Shown one piece after another: positions 56,833 to 64,000 of a stretch of 64,000 nucleotides of DNA (position 1 is its first letter; every line of letters begins with the position of its first letter). Location of the stretch: assembly GCA_938073905.1 (NCBI GenBank), contig CALJEN010000009.1, forward strand, positions 1 to 64,000, written 5' to 3'. A program made the translations under genes and the position numbers. The notes below the pieces were generated by a model, which did no database searches, had not been told where the DNA came from, and was given only the letters and a program-made list of their open reading frames with translations. This stretch comes from an uncultured Sulfolobales archaeon. GTDB taxonomy: Archaea; Thermoproteota; Thermoprotei_A; Sulfolobales; NBVN01.

Positions 56833-57108
56833 TCAGATGGGCATCCTCGTAACGTACTCCACGTCTATGGAGCTGACCCCCTTCACACCGCCCAGTACGT
56901 TCTCCAGCTCGTAGGTCCCTCCCTCGTAGTCCTCGGGCATGGCTATGTAGAGCCTCAGGCCGTAGAGCCCGAAGGCTATGTAGAACCTCTCGCTCTTCAG
57001 AAGCTCGTAGTGGGGCGGCAGGGACTCCCTGATCCTCGCGAGGAGCTCGTCGAGGTCTACCTCGCTGCCCTCGGGGTTCACCCTGACAGCCAGGATCACC
57101 TTGCTCAT
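56833..57108 (-). CDS. Translation elongation factor aEF-1 beta
   Basis: The ATG at 57108, with GGTGGTGGGG directly before it, gives the usual MSKVILAVRVNPEG start and 91 aa; the frame also allows GTG at 57117. The protein is the nucleotide-exchange factor for aEF-1 alpha, with an alpha/beta sandwich pattern (ELLARIRESLPPHYELLKSE, then FGLYGLRLYIAMPEDYEGGTYELENVLGGVKGV) and the C-terminal SSIDVEYVTRM strand typical of the family. It follows the zinc-ribbon gene by about 9 nt, an arrangement conserved in archaea. Confidence 0.95.
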   Translation of the reverse strand: MSKVILAVRVNPEGSEVDLDELLARIRESLPPHYELLKSERFYIAFGLYGLRLYIAMPEDYEGGTYELENVLGGVKGVSSIDVEYVTRMPI

Positions 57109-57117
57109 CCCCACCAC

Positions 57118-57327
57118 CTAGGGACCCTCGAACCCGCAGGACGGGCACCTATAGGGAGCTCCCAGCTTCCTGCACTTCTCGCAGCGCCATATGAGGGCCC
57201 TCCCGCAGTTCGGGCAGTAGAACCTGGCGGCCCTCGAGTAGGGCTCCACCAGCTTCCCGCAGCTGCTGCAGACAGGTGGGTTGCACGCGTCTACCACCGC
57301 CGGACTTCTCTCGGTCGTCACCCCCAT
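57118..57327 (-). CDS. Small double zinc-ribbon protein (HVO_2753 type)
   Basis: The 69-residue protein has four CXXC knuckles: CSSC, CPNC, CEKC and CPSC, arranged as two zinc ribbons ([34 protein letters not shown]). The family is conserved across archaea, usually directly upstream of the gene for aEF-1 beta as here, and may bind RNA or the ribosome. A TATA box is 33 nt upstream. Confidence 0.92.
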   Translation of the reverse strand: MGVTTERSPAVVDACNPPVCSSCGKLVEPYSRAARFYCPNCGRALIWRCEKCRKLGAPYRCPSCGFEGP

Positions 57328-57355
57328 ATTCAGTCCCCCAGAGCAGCTGCCGCGA

Positions 57356-57365
57356 GCATATAAGC
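57356..57365 (-). promoter_or_regulatory. TATA box of the zinc-ribbon/aEF-1 beta operon
   Basis: Minus-strand GCTTATATGC, about 33 nt before the start at 57327, overlapping the end of the upstream hydrolase gene by a few bases. Confidence 0.65.
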
Positions 57366-57366
57366 T

Positions 57367-58224
57367 CTAGGCGGTGATCCCGTAGTAGACCGAGGGGTTC
57401 TCCCGGAGCACCCTCTCCGCGCACTTGCTCGTGAGGAGCCCGTCCTCTACGGCTCTCGAGACCTCGCGCTCTATGTCCCACGGGTACATGACGGCTCCGG
57501 GTCTCCTCGGGTCGTCCAGGTAGTCGCTCTCGACCAGCACGTTGGAGCACTCGGAGCCCAGCTCTCCGACCGCCCGCGACTTCCCCACGACGCTCACGTA
57601 GAACCCCTCTTCGGCGTAGAGGTGGGCATGGGATGGCGGTGCGTGGTGGACCAGGACCCTCTCGCGCGACACCCCGGCCCTCTCCACGAAGACCCTCAGG
57701 CTCTCGAGGGTCAGGAGGCCGGCGTTCTCACTGTGCACGTGGACTACGGCGTTAGCGTCCCTGGCCACCTCCAGAGCCCTCAGGAGCAGGAGCTCGTTCG
57801 CCGCCCAGGACTCGGGCATCGTGGGGAAGTGGGGCCTCCCGAACTCGCCGAGGCCGTCGATGAGCCCCTCCCTCAGCAGGCTCTCGAGCCTCCCCACGTA
57901 CTCGCTCTCGAGCCTCCGGTAGGTCTCCACCGGGTTCCCCGATGCCCTGAGGAGCTTGTCGACGGTCGCCGGGTGGAGCCCCCCGAGGCACAGGACTCCT
58001 CCGTACTCCCTCTTGACCCTGTTGCACAGACTGACGTGGGCCTCCAGAGACCTGGCTACCCCCTCTAGGCTCTCGGAGAGCCCGTAGCTGCCCGGGTTGA
58101 GCTGCACCAGCACTATCAGCCTCCCGCCCGCAGCCCTGAACCTCCTGACTACATCCTCGTAGCCCAGGCCCACCGCCGACGCGTGAGCGTGGGCGTCGAC
58201 GAACCAGCCGACCACTCGGCCCAC
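57367..58224 (-). CDS. TatD-related metal-dependent hydrolase
   Basis: The 285-residue amidohydrolase-fold protein has the first metal motif FVDAHAHAS, a Glu ligand in DGLGEFGRPHF, His ligands in VVHVHSENAG and LVHHAPPSHAH, and the final Asp in VESDYLDDP, in the order seen in TatD-type deoxyribonucleases and archaeal relatives. The substrate may be DNA or a small amide. Start GTG 58224 lies 7 nt after the CTP synthase stop, so the two are co-transcribed; an alternative GTG lies three codons later. Confidence 0.85.
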   Translation of the reverse strand: MGRVVGWFVDAHAHASAVGLGYEDVVRRFRAAGGRLIVLVQLNPGSYGLSESLEGVARSLEAHVSLCNRVKREYGGVLCLGGLHPATVDKLLRASGNPVETYRRLESEYVGRLESLLREGLIDGLGEFGRPHFPTMPESWAANELLLLRALEVARDANAVVHVHSENAGLLTLESLRVFVERAGVSRERVLVHHAPPSHAHLYAEEGFYVSVVGKSRAVGELGSECSNVLVESDYLDDPRRPGAVMYPWDIEREVSRAVEDGLLTSKCAERVLRENPSVYYGITA

Positions 58225-58231
58225 CCGGGCT

Positions 58232-59830
58232 CTAGTCCCGCTGGAGGACTCTCAGGAACTCGAGGAACACGGGGGACGGTCTGAGGGGCCTGCTCCTGAA
58301 CTCCGGGTGGGCCTGGGTGCCGTAGTAGAACCTGTGGCTCGCCAGCTCCATGATCTCTACGTAGCCCTCGGGGCTCACGCCGCTCACCCTGTACCCCGAG
58401 GACTCGAACCTGTCCAGGTACTTCGGGTTGACGTGGTACCTGTGTCTGTGGCGCTCGTACACTACTTCGGTCCCGTATATCCTGTGGGCCAGCGTCCCCC
58501 TCAGGACCCTTATCGGCAGGGCCCCAAGCCTCATAGACCCTCCCTTCGCCTCCACGGACTTCTGCTCCTCCAGGAGGTCTACGACCGGGTGCGGGGTGTT
58601 CGGGTCTACCTCGGTGGTGTGGGCTCTCCCCAGACCCAGGACGTTCCTCGCGAACTCCACGAGCATCAGCTGGAGCCCGAAGCATATGCCGAGCACGGGC
58701 CTCCCCCTCTCCCTCAGGGCCCTGATGGTGGCTATCTTCCCCTCGGCTCCCCGCGCTCCGAAGCCGGGGAGTATCACGGCACCGTCGACGGAGTCCGCGA
58801 TGCCCTCGGGGTCGAGCTTGCCCAGCTCTACGTCAGTCGACTCCACCCACACCAGCCTGGGCCTTAGCCCTAGGTGCGCTCCCGCGTGCTTCAGGGCCTC
58901 GATTATGGAGAGGTAGCTGTCCCGGAGGCTCGTGTACTTCCCGACCATCGCGACGGTAGCGGTCCTCGACACTCTTCTGTACCTCTCGACGAACTCTAGC
59001 CAGCCGCCCAGGTCGGGTGGTCTGTGCTCGAGCCCCAGCTTGCGAGCGAGGACTCTGTCGAGTCCCTGCTCCGCGAGAACTCTGGGCACGTCGTAGACCG
59101 GGTCGATGTCGTAGCTGTTCACGATCTCGTCCGCCGCGACGTTGCCGAAGAGGGCCAGCTTCTCCTTGACCTCGGGGCTCACGGGCTTCTCGGACCTGGC
59201 CACTATCACGTCCGGCTGAATGCCTATCCTCCTGAGCTCCTGGAAGCTGTGCTGCGCCGGCTTCGTCTTGAACTCCCCTGTCGTCGAGAGCCTCGGCACG
59301 AGGACCACGTGGACGAACAGGACACTGGTCGGCCCCTCCTCCAGCCTCATCTGCCTCGCCGCCTCCAGGAAGGGAAGGCCCTCTATGTCGCCGACGGTGC
59401 CCCCCACCTCGACGAGGACTACGTCGGCGGACTCCCTCTTCGCTAGGCCCCTGATCTCGCTCTTTATCTCGTCGGTCACGTGAGGGATTATCTGTACCGT
59501 CTGTCCAAGGTACTCGCCCATTCTCTCCTTGGTTATGACCTTGAGGTACACCTTGCCGGTCGTGATGTTGTGGTCCTTGCTGAGGTCGACGCCGAGGAAC
59601 CTCTCGTAGTGGCCCAGGTCGAGGTCTGTCTCGCCCCCGTCCTCCGTGACGAAGACCTCTCCGTGCATGTAGGGGTTCATGGTCCCCGCGTCGACGTTCA
59701 CGTAGGGGTCTACCTTCACGGCGGTTACCGAGATGCCCATGCTCTTGAGCAGCAAGCCTATGGAGGCGGTGGTGATGCCCTTGCCTAGCCCGGACAGCAC
59801 CCCGCCGGTCACGAAGACGTACTTAGCCAC
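58232..59830 (-). CDS. pyrG: CTP synthase
   Basis: The 532-residue enzyme converts UTP to CTP with glutamine and ATP. The synthase domain opens with [22 protein letters not shown], followed by [40 protein letters not shown]. The class I glutamine amidotransferase domain has the nucleophile in GICFGLQ and the His-Glu pair in [11 protein letters not shown] near the C terminus. All parts are complete. A TATA box shared in a divergent arrangement with the next gene lies 34 nt upstream. Confidence 0.97.
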   Translation of the reverse strand: MAKYVFVTGGVLSGLGKGITTASIGLLLKSMGISVTAVKVDPYVNVDAGTMNPYMHGEVFVTEDGGETDLDLGHYERFLGVDLSKDHNITTGKVYLKVITKERMGEYLGQTVQIIPHVTDEIKSEIRGLAKRESADVVLVEVGGTVGDIEGLPFLEAARQMRLEEGPTSVLFVHVVLVPRLSTTGEFKTKPAQHSFQELRRIGIQPDVIVARSEKPVSPEVKEKLALFGNVAADEIVNSYDIDPVYDVPRVLAEQGLDRVLARKLGLEHRPPDLGGWLEFVERYRRVSRTATVAMVGKYTSLRDSYLSIIEALKHAGAHLGLRPRLVWVESTDVELGKLDPEGIADSVDGAVILPGFGARGAEGKIATIRALRERGRPVLGICFGLQLMLVEFARNVLGLGRAHTTEVDPNTPHPVVDLLEEQKSVEAKGGSMRLGALPIRVLRGTLAHRIYGTEVVYERHRHRYHVNPKYLDRFESSGYRVSGVSPEGYVEIMELASHRFYYGTQAHPEFRSRPLRPSPVFLEFLRVLQRD

Positions 59831-59859
59831 CTGCCCGCATCAGAGTCTACGCAGGGCGG

Positions 59860-59869
59860 GCTTAAAAGC
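59860..59869. promoter_or_regulatory. Symmetrical TATA box between divergent pyrG and the 172-aa gene
   Basis: GCTTAAAAGC reads nearly the same on both strands. It lies about 34 nt from the pyrG start and 45 nt from the ATG at 59910, so it may serve both directions or mainly pyrG. Confidence 0.5.
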
Positions 59870-59909
59870 ACTTGCCCGTACACAGTGCGGTACCCGAGGG
59901 TGGGTCGGG

Positions 59910-60428
59910 ATGAGCTTTGGGAGAGCTCTGGAGCTCGTGGAGCGCCGGCTCGAGCGCTTCGGCGAGCTTAGGGAGAGGGCCGCGGGGAGCCTGCCCAGGA
60001 GCAGGGCCACAGTCCTGGACTCGGTACAGGAGCTGCTGAACAAGGTCGCTTCGACCGTCAGGGTAGTGTCGATGCTGGAGTCCTCCCTGGGCCGAGACTC
60101 GGCGTGCTCGAGGGTCTGCGGCGGCTTCCTAGCGAGGTCCGAGAGCGAGGTCGTGTTCTCGAAGCTCAGACCCCTCAGAGCCGTGTCCTACTCGCCGGAG
60201 CGCGGCTCCGTCAGGCTCTCCTACGGGAACGTCTCGGTGGAGGTGGGCCCCGACGAGATCACCGTCTCGCTCGGGAGGCTGAGCCGGGGCATCCGCTACA
60301 CGGACCCGGCCGACCTGGCCAACAACGCAGCAGCGTACGGAGCCCTGCTGAGCAAGGTGATGGCGGTGCCCGACGAGCTCCTGAGGACTCTGGCACCGTG
60401 CGCGAAGTCCGTCGGCGTGAAGCTGTGA
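59910..60428 (+). CDS. Hypothetical protein upstream of rps7 (172 aa)
   Basis: The frame is open into the pyrG promoter, but ATG at 59910 follows GGTCGGG and gives a coherent protein. The N-terminal half is helical and may form a coiled coil (RALELVERRLERFGELRERAAG, LDSVQELLNKVASTVRVVSML). The C-terminal half has strands (SVRLSYGNVSVEVGPDEITVSLGRL) and a final helix. Three cysteines near residues 70-75 (CSRVCGG) and one near 166 are notable. Family unknown. The stop is 2 nt from the TATA box of rps7, so it is a separate unit. Confidence 0.7.
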   Translation: MSFGRALELVERRLERFGELRERAAGSLPRSRATVLDSVQELLNKVASTVRVVSMLESSLGRDSACSRVCGGFLARSESEVVFSKLRPLRAVSYSPERGSVRLSYGNVSVEVGPDEITVSLGRLSRGIRYTDPADLANNAAAYGALLSKVMAVPDELLRTLAPCAKSVGVKL

Positions 60429-60429
60429 A

Positions 60430-60440
60430 GCTTAAAAGCC
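60430..60440 (+). promoter_or_regulatory. TATA box of rps7
   Basis: GCTTAAAAGCC begins right after the upstream stop and is centred about 34 nt before the ATG at 60469. It has the same form as the pyrG box. Confidence 0.65.
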
Positions 60441-60468
60441 CCATCCTCTTCTGAGGCGAGGCGACAGC

Positions 60469-61062
60469 ATGAGTGAGGGAGCGGCGACCGTAGCTCCGGC
60501 GGAGATAAAGCTCTTCGGGAAGTGGAGCTACGCGAGCGTCCAGACTAGAGATCCCAGCCTGAAGAAGTACATATGCCTGAGGCCCTACTACGTGCCCCAC
60601 ACGAGCGGGAGGCACGAGCACAGGAGGTTCGGGAAGGCCGAGGTCCCGATAGTGGAGAGGCTGATGAACAAGCTGATGAGGCCCGGGAGGAACACCGGTA
60701 AGAAGCACCTGGCGTACAACATCGTGAAGCTGGCCTTCGACCTGATACACGAGAGGACGGGTGAGAACCCCATCCAGGTTCTGGTCAGAGCCGTAGAGAA
60801 CAGCGCGCCGAGGGAGGAGACGACCCGGATAATGTACGGTGGAATAATATACCACGTCGCTGTGGACGTGTCCCCCCTCAGGAGGATAGACCTAGCCCTC
60901 AGGTTCATAACCGAGGGGGCTAGGGCGGCCGCCTTCAGGTCTACTAAGCACATAGCCGAGTGCCTCGCCGACGAGATAATCCTGGCAGCCAAGGGAGACC
61001 CGAGGAGCTACGCCGTCTCGAGGAAGGAGGAGATCGAGAGGATATCCCTCAGCTCTAGGTGA
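60469..61062 (+). CDS. rps7: 30S ribosomal protein S7
   Basis: The 197-residue protein nucleates the head of the small subunit by binding 16S rRNA. The archaeal/eukaryotic-type long N terminus is present, then [72 protein letters not shown] and the C-terminal [19 protein letters not shown]. Length is normal. In many archaea rps7 is linked to rps12 or elongation factor genes; here it is monocistronic with its own promoter. Confidence 0.97.
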   Translation: MSEGAATVAPAEIKLFGKWSYASVQTRDPSLKKYICLRPYYVPHTSGRHEHRRFGKAEVPIVERLMNKLMRPGRNTGKKHLAYNIVKLAFDLIHERTGENPIQVLVRAVENSAPREETTRIMYGGIIYHVAVDVSPLRRIDLALRFITEGARAAAFRSTKHIAECLADEIILAAKGDPRSYAVSRKEEIERISLSSR

Positions 61063-61130
61063 GCTCTGGGCGACGCCTCGGCAGTTCTCCCGGCAGGCAA
61101 ACCTCTCACTCTTTCGCGGACGGCCGGGGA

Positions 61131-61345
61131 GCATATAAGCTCCGCATGGGACTGATGCCTAGCCCTCGAGTCACACCAAGCTCGGCTCCCTTTCGGGAGA
61201 GCCCGCGGCTCCCCGCATCTCGAGGACCCTCTCCGGATGCCGACCGCCTCCCTCGGGTCTCTGCCGCGTCCGGGCAGGTCTTTGGGACACCATAGATGCC
61301 TATCTGCTTCGAAACCGCTGCCTATGGCTCTGGCTGAGCTTTTTT
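61131..61345 (+). ncRNA. Candidate small structured RNA downstream of rps7
   Basis: A strong TATA box (GCATATAAGC, 61131-61140) is not followed by a convincing gene for over 230 nt. The expected transcript from about 61160 can fold: CCTCGAG/CTCGAGG (61164-61170 with 61219-61225) encloses a hairpin with loop TTTC (61184-61203), and CCATAG/CTATGG (61290-61295 with 61322-61327) forms a second domain just before a six-T run at 61340-61345. That run could end the RNA, though it also suits a promoter for the next operon. A 49-codon frame from 61146 has no protein-like character. Confidence 0.4.
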
Positions 61346-61347
61346 AG
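61339..61347 (+). promoter_or_regulatory. TATA-like box of the ferredoxin oxidoreductase operon
   Basis: CTTTTTTAG is centred about 35 nt before the GTG at 61378. It may also act as a terminator for the RNA candidate upstream. Confidence 0.45.
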
Positions 61348-61377
61348 TCTCCTCCCGGTACTGGCTGGGAGCATTCC

Positions 61378-61926
61378 GTGCTGACGGAGGTCAGATGGCA
61401 TGGGAGAGGAGGGATGGGGGTTGTGACGGCCGCCGAGCTGCTCGCCTACTCCTCCATACTCAAGGGCTACTACGCTCTAGCCTTCCCAGAGTTCGGTGCC
61501 GAGAGGAGGGGTGCCCCGGTGACCGCCTACAACAGGGTCTCCGAGAGGCCGATCTCCGACAGGTCGCCAGTCCTCGAGCCGGACTGCGTAGTCATACTCG
61601 ATCCCACCATGGTGAAGCGCGAGACGCTCCGAGGCCTGAAGAGGGGTGGCTTCGTCGTGGCCAACACTGCCAGGAAGCCCGGAGAGCTCTCCGAGCTCCT
61701 GGGGCACGAGTACAGGTACGCTACGGTCGACGCGACGAGGATAGCCCTGGACACCCTCAAGCTGCCCATAGTGAACACCGCCATGAGCGCGGCCCTGGTC
61801 TCGGCGACCAAGATCGTGGACCTCGAGCACCTCATAGAGGCCCTCAGGGCCAGGTTCAGCGCTAGGGTCGCGGAGCTGAACGAGAGGGCGGTGAGGAGGG
61901 CGTACGAGTCGACGGAGGTGGCGTAG
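61378..61926 (+). CDS. porG: 2-oxoacid (pyruvate):ferredoxin oxidoreductase, gamma subunit
   Basis: The 182-residue protein has the gamma-domain opening VRWHGRGGMGVVTAAELLAYSSILKGYYALAFPEFGAERRGAPVTAYNRVS, followed by SDRSPVLEPDCVVILDPTM. It joins delta, alpha and beta subunits to oxidise a 2-oxoacid to acyl-CoA and CO2, passing electrons to ferredoxin. The order gamma-delta-alpha-beta with no gaps is typical of archaeal pyruvate-type enzymes; the exact substrate (pyruvate, 2-oxoisovalerate or other) is not certain from sequence. Confidence 0.94.
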   Translation: MLTEVRWHGRGGMGVVTAAELLAYSSILKGYYALAFPEFGAERRGAPVTAYNRVSERPISDRSPVLEPDCVVILDPTMVKRETLRGLKRGGFVVANTARKPGELSELLGHEYRYATVDATRIALDTLKLPIVNTAMSAALVSATKIVDLEHLIEALRARFSARVAELNERAVRRAYESTEVA

Positions 61927-62244
61927 ATGGCGTCGCTGTCCGGCTGGAGGACTCTGCCACCCGGTGCCGTCATACTCGAGCCCGGCTCCTCGGTCAAGTA
62001 CAAGACGGCCAGCTGGAGGACACTGAGGCCCGTCATAGACCAGGAGAAGTGCATCAGGTGCAGGCTCTGCTGGACCTACTGCCCGGAGCCCGCGATTCTG
62101 GAGCTGGAGAAGCCCTACACGGCGAAGTCCGGGAGGACGTACAAGGTCACCTACGAGATAGACTACGACTACTGCAAGGGGTGCGGCCTCTGCGCAGAGG
62201 AGTGTCCCGTTAAGGCCATAACCATGGTCGAGGAGGTGAGGTGA
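61927..62244 (+). CDS. porD: 2-oxoacid:ferredoxin oxidoreductase, delta subunit (2[4Fe-4S])
   Basis: The 105-residue ferredoxin-like subunit has two CXXCXXCXXXCP motifs: CIRCRLCWTYCP (about residues 40-51) and CKGCGLCAEECP (about 84-95), each binding one [4Fe-4S] cluster. A third Cys group is absent, so it is the normal two-cluster form. ATG directly follows the gamma stop, and the alpha gene starts at the base after its own stop, showing translational coupling. Confidence 0.95.
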   Translation: MASLSGWRTLPPGAVILEPGSSVKYKTASWRTLRPVIDQEKCIRCRLCWTYCPEPAILELEKPYTAKSGRTYKVTYEIDYDYCKGCGLCAEECPVKAITMVEEVR

Positions 62245-63432
62245 GTGGGCAAGCCTATCCCCCTGTCGGGCAACTACGCCGTAGCGTACGCGGTCAAGGC
62301 CGCCGACGTCGACGTCATCGCGGCCTACCCCATAACGCCGCAGACGGCCGTGGTGGAGAAGCTCTCCGAGTTCGTGGCCAACGGGGAGCTCGACGCCGAG
62401 TTCATCCACGTAGAGTCGGAGCACTCCGCCCTCTCGGCGGTGGTCGGAGCCTCGGCCGCCGGCGCTAGGGTCTTCACGGCGACGTCGGCCCAGGGACTGC
62501 TCCTGATGTACGAGATAATGCACATAGCGTCGACGATGAGGCTGCCCATAGTCATGACCATAGCGACCAGGGCGATATCGGCTCCCATAAACATATGGTG
62601 CGACCACAGCGACTTCATGGCCTCCTCGGATGCCGGCTGGATCATGCTCATGGGTGTGAACGCTCAGGAGGCTCACGACCTGACCATAGCGGCCTATAGG
62701 ATAGCCGAGGACCCGAGGGCTCTCCTACCGGTGGCGGTCGGCTACGACGGCTTCTGGGTATCGCACACCGTGGAGCCGGTGCACGTCGTCGAGAGGGAGG
62801 GGGCTCTGAGGTACGCCCCCAAGAGAGTGGCCCGGTATGTGCTCGACCCCGAGAGGCCCGTGACCATGGGTTCCCTGGGCTCTCCCGACTGGTACTTCGA
62901 GTTCAGAGTCCAGCTCCAGGACGCTGTCGAGAAATCGAGGGAGGTGATCTCCGAGGCCCTCCGAGAGTTCAAGCAGCACTTCGGGAGGGAGTACAGGGAG
63001 GTCGACGGGCTCTACACGGACGACGCCGACGTCGTCCTGGTCTTGATGGGGAGCGCGGTCGGCAGCGCGGTGCCCTTCGCCGAGGAGGCCAGGAGGGCCG
63101 GGCTGAAGGTGGGTGTGGTGAACGTCAGGCTCTTCAGACCGTTCCCGGAGGAGGAGGTGCTCAAGCACCTGGAGGGAGCCAAGGTGGTCGCGGTAGTGGA
63201 CAGAGCCATCAACCCTGGATCGTCGTCCGTGGGACCCCTGTACTCGGACGTGGCGGTCACCGCGTTCAAGAGAGGTCTGGACGTACCGATACTCAGCTAC
63301 GTGACCGGTCTCGGAGGTAGGGCTGTGATGAAGAGCCACTTCGAGGCCATGGTGAAGCACGCCTACGGGTTCGTGGGGAAGAGGATGCGCGACGTCAAGA
63401 CCCACTATAGTTTCGTCGGGGTGAGAGAGTGA
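62245..63432 (+). CDS. porA: 2-oxoacid:ferredoxin oxidoreductase, alpha subunit
   Basis: The 395-residue subunit has the pyrimidine-domain opening [28 protein letters not shown], the [35 protein letters not shown] segment that contacts thiamine pyrophosphate and substrate, and the domain II/III part ([27 protein letters not shown]). The length fits PorA of four-subunit enzymes. It starts with GTG on the base after the delta stop and its stop overlaps the beta start by 4 nt. Confidence 0.95.
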   Translation: MGKPIPLSGNYAVAYAVKAADVDVIAAYPITPQTAVVEKLSEFVANGELDAEFIHVESEHSALSAVVGASAAGARVFTATSAQGLLLMYEIMHIASTMRLPIVMTIATRAISAPINIWCDHSDFMASSDAGWIMLMGVNAQEAHDLTIAAYRIAEDPRALLPVAVGYDGFWVSHTVEPVHVVEREGALRYAPKRVARYVLDPERPVTMGSLGSPDWYFEFRVQLQDAVEKSREVISEALREFKQHFGREYREVDGLYTDDADVVLVLMGSAVGSAVPFAEEARRAGLKVGVVNVRLFRPFPEEEVLKHLEGAKVVAVVDRAINPGSSSVGPLYSDVAVTAFKRGLDVPILSYVTGLGGRAVMKSHFEAMVKHAYGFVGKRMRDVKTHYSFVGVRE

Positions 63433-64000
63433 GCTCGTTCACCATAGCCTCGATACCTCGCGAGGAGCTCCTGGCACCGGGCCACAGGATGTGCCAGGGC
63501 TGCGGAGCGGCCATAGTGATGAGGCACCTGCTGAAGGCTCTAGGCAAGGACGTGGTCATAGCCCACGCTACCGGTTGCGTCGAGGTCACGACGTCCGTGT
63601 ACCCCGAGACGGCCTGGAGAGTGCCCTGGATCCACGTAGCGTTCGAGAACGCGGCCGCCGTCGCCTCCGGCATCGAGGCCGCGGTGAAGGCCCTGAAGAG
63701 GAAGGGCTCCCTGAGCAGGGAGAAGAGGGTGAAGGTTGTGACCATAGCCGGCGACGGGGGCACCTACGACATAGGGCTCCAGGCCCTCTCGGGGATGCTC
63801 GAGAGGGGTCACGACGTCCTCTACGTCCTCTACGACAACGAGGCCTACATGAACACCGGGATACAGAGGAGCGGGGGCACCCCGCTCTACGCGTGGACCA
63901 CGACCACCCCCGTGGGCAGGGTGTGGCGCGGCGAGTGGAGGAAGAAGAAGGACATAGTCGGGATAGTGAGAGCGCACAGGATCCCCTACGCGGCCACGGT
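63429..64000 (+). CDS. porB: 2-oxoacid:ferredoxin oxidoreductase, beta subunit (partial)
   Basis: The gene runs off the window after 190 codons. It starts at GTG 63429 in a GTGAG overlap with por[21 protein letters not shown] holds the first cysteines of the [4Fe-4S] cluster that sits near the thiamine, and [22 protein letters not shown], then [16 protein letters not shown], form the Mg-thiamine pyrophosphate motif (GDG to NN-type; here NEAYMNTG). The visible part is intact; the last cluster cysteine lies beyond the window. Confidence 0.94.
   Translation, partial: MSSFTIASIPREELLAPGHRMCQGCGAAIVMRHLLKALGKDVVIAHATGCVEVTTSVYPETAWRVPWIHVAFENAAAVASGIEAAVKALKRKGSLSREKRVKVVTIAGDGGTYDIGLQALSGMLERGHDVLYVLYDNEAYMNTGIQRSGGTPLYAWTTTTPVGRVWRGEWRKKKDIVGIVRAHRIPYAAT

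Noticed and set aside
61146-61295. A 49-codon frame downstream of the TATA box after rps7
   Set aside because: The ATG is only about 10 nt from the TATA box, and the product is an unordered Ser/Pro/Arg mix. A structured RNA fits better.

Overview
The window reads as one contiguous stretch of chromosome from a thermophilic archaeon, most likely of the Thermoproteota (crenarchaeal) branch. This rests on archaeal-type ribosomal protein S7, aEF-1 beta paired with a small zinc-ribbon protein, a four-gene pyruvate-type ferredoxin oxidoreductase in gamma-delta-alpha-beta order, archaeal TATA boxes 25-40 nt before many starts (several leaderless), frequent GTG starts, AGG/AGA arginine codons and a very GC-rich sequence. 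I cannot name the genus.

Layout. 1-7.1 kb: end of gcvT, gcvH, two unknown genes, a Nudix hydrolase and two large cytosolic peptidases (S9 and M14). 7.1-8.2 kb: tRNA-Arg(UCG) followed by a lower-GC glycosyltransferase. 8.4-13.0 kb: a MacB/LolCDE-like ABC operon with a large polytopic membrane protein inserted between permeases and ATPase. 13.2-20 kb: an Asp/Glu-racemase-superfamily enzyme, small membrane proteins, a degenerate tyrosine-recombinase-like protein, a second GT-C-like membrane protein and an anchored beta-helix surface protein. 20-29.9 kb: a lower-GC surface-glycan island (epimerase, GT4 and GT2 transferases, a GT-C-like protein, FkbM methyltransferase) that also holds at least five broken genes or gene relics. 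29.9-39.2 kb: nine tightly packed genes on the minus strand that combine a MoxR ATPase and DUF58 protein with DUF4350, a beta-domain membrane protein, DUF1616 and two GT2 enzymes. 39.3-46.6 kb: a YHS protein with a CPC-type metal ATPase, a DASS/SLC13 transporter and a second ABC exporter. 46.6-50 kb: a NamZ-like exo-muramidase, BadF-type amino-sugar kinase and beta-lactamase-fold hydrolase that resemble a bacterial muropeptide-recycling cassette. 50-64 kb: housekeeping and central metabolism: Pcm, DUF371, methylmalonyl-CoA mutase and epimerase, ValRS, aEF-1 beta, TatD-like hydrolase, CTP synthase, S7 and the ferredoxin oxidoreductase.

The genes suggest a peptide-using heterotroph: proteases, glycine cleavage, 2-oxoacid oxidation to acyl-CoA and ferredoxin, and the propionyl-CoA/methylmalonyl-CoA branch. 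A large share of the window is devoted to the cell surface. The most unexpected item is the putative muropeptide cassette in an organism not expected to have murein. The second is the nine-gene MoxR/DUF58/glycosyltransferase operon. The third is the set of decaying genes in the glycan island, which points to rapid turnover of surface chemistry. Two non-coding stretches (56.5-56.8 kb and 61.13-61.35 kb) carry clustered inverted repeats and TATA boxes and are candidate structured RNAs.
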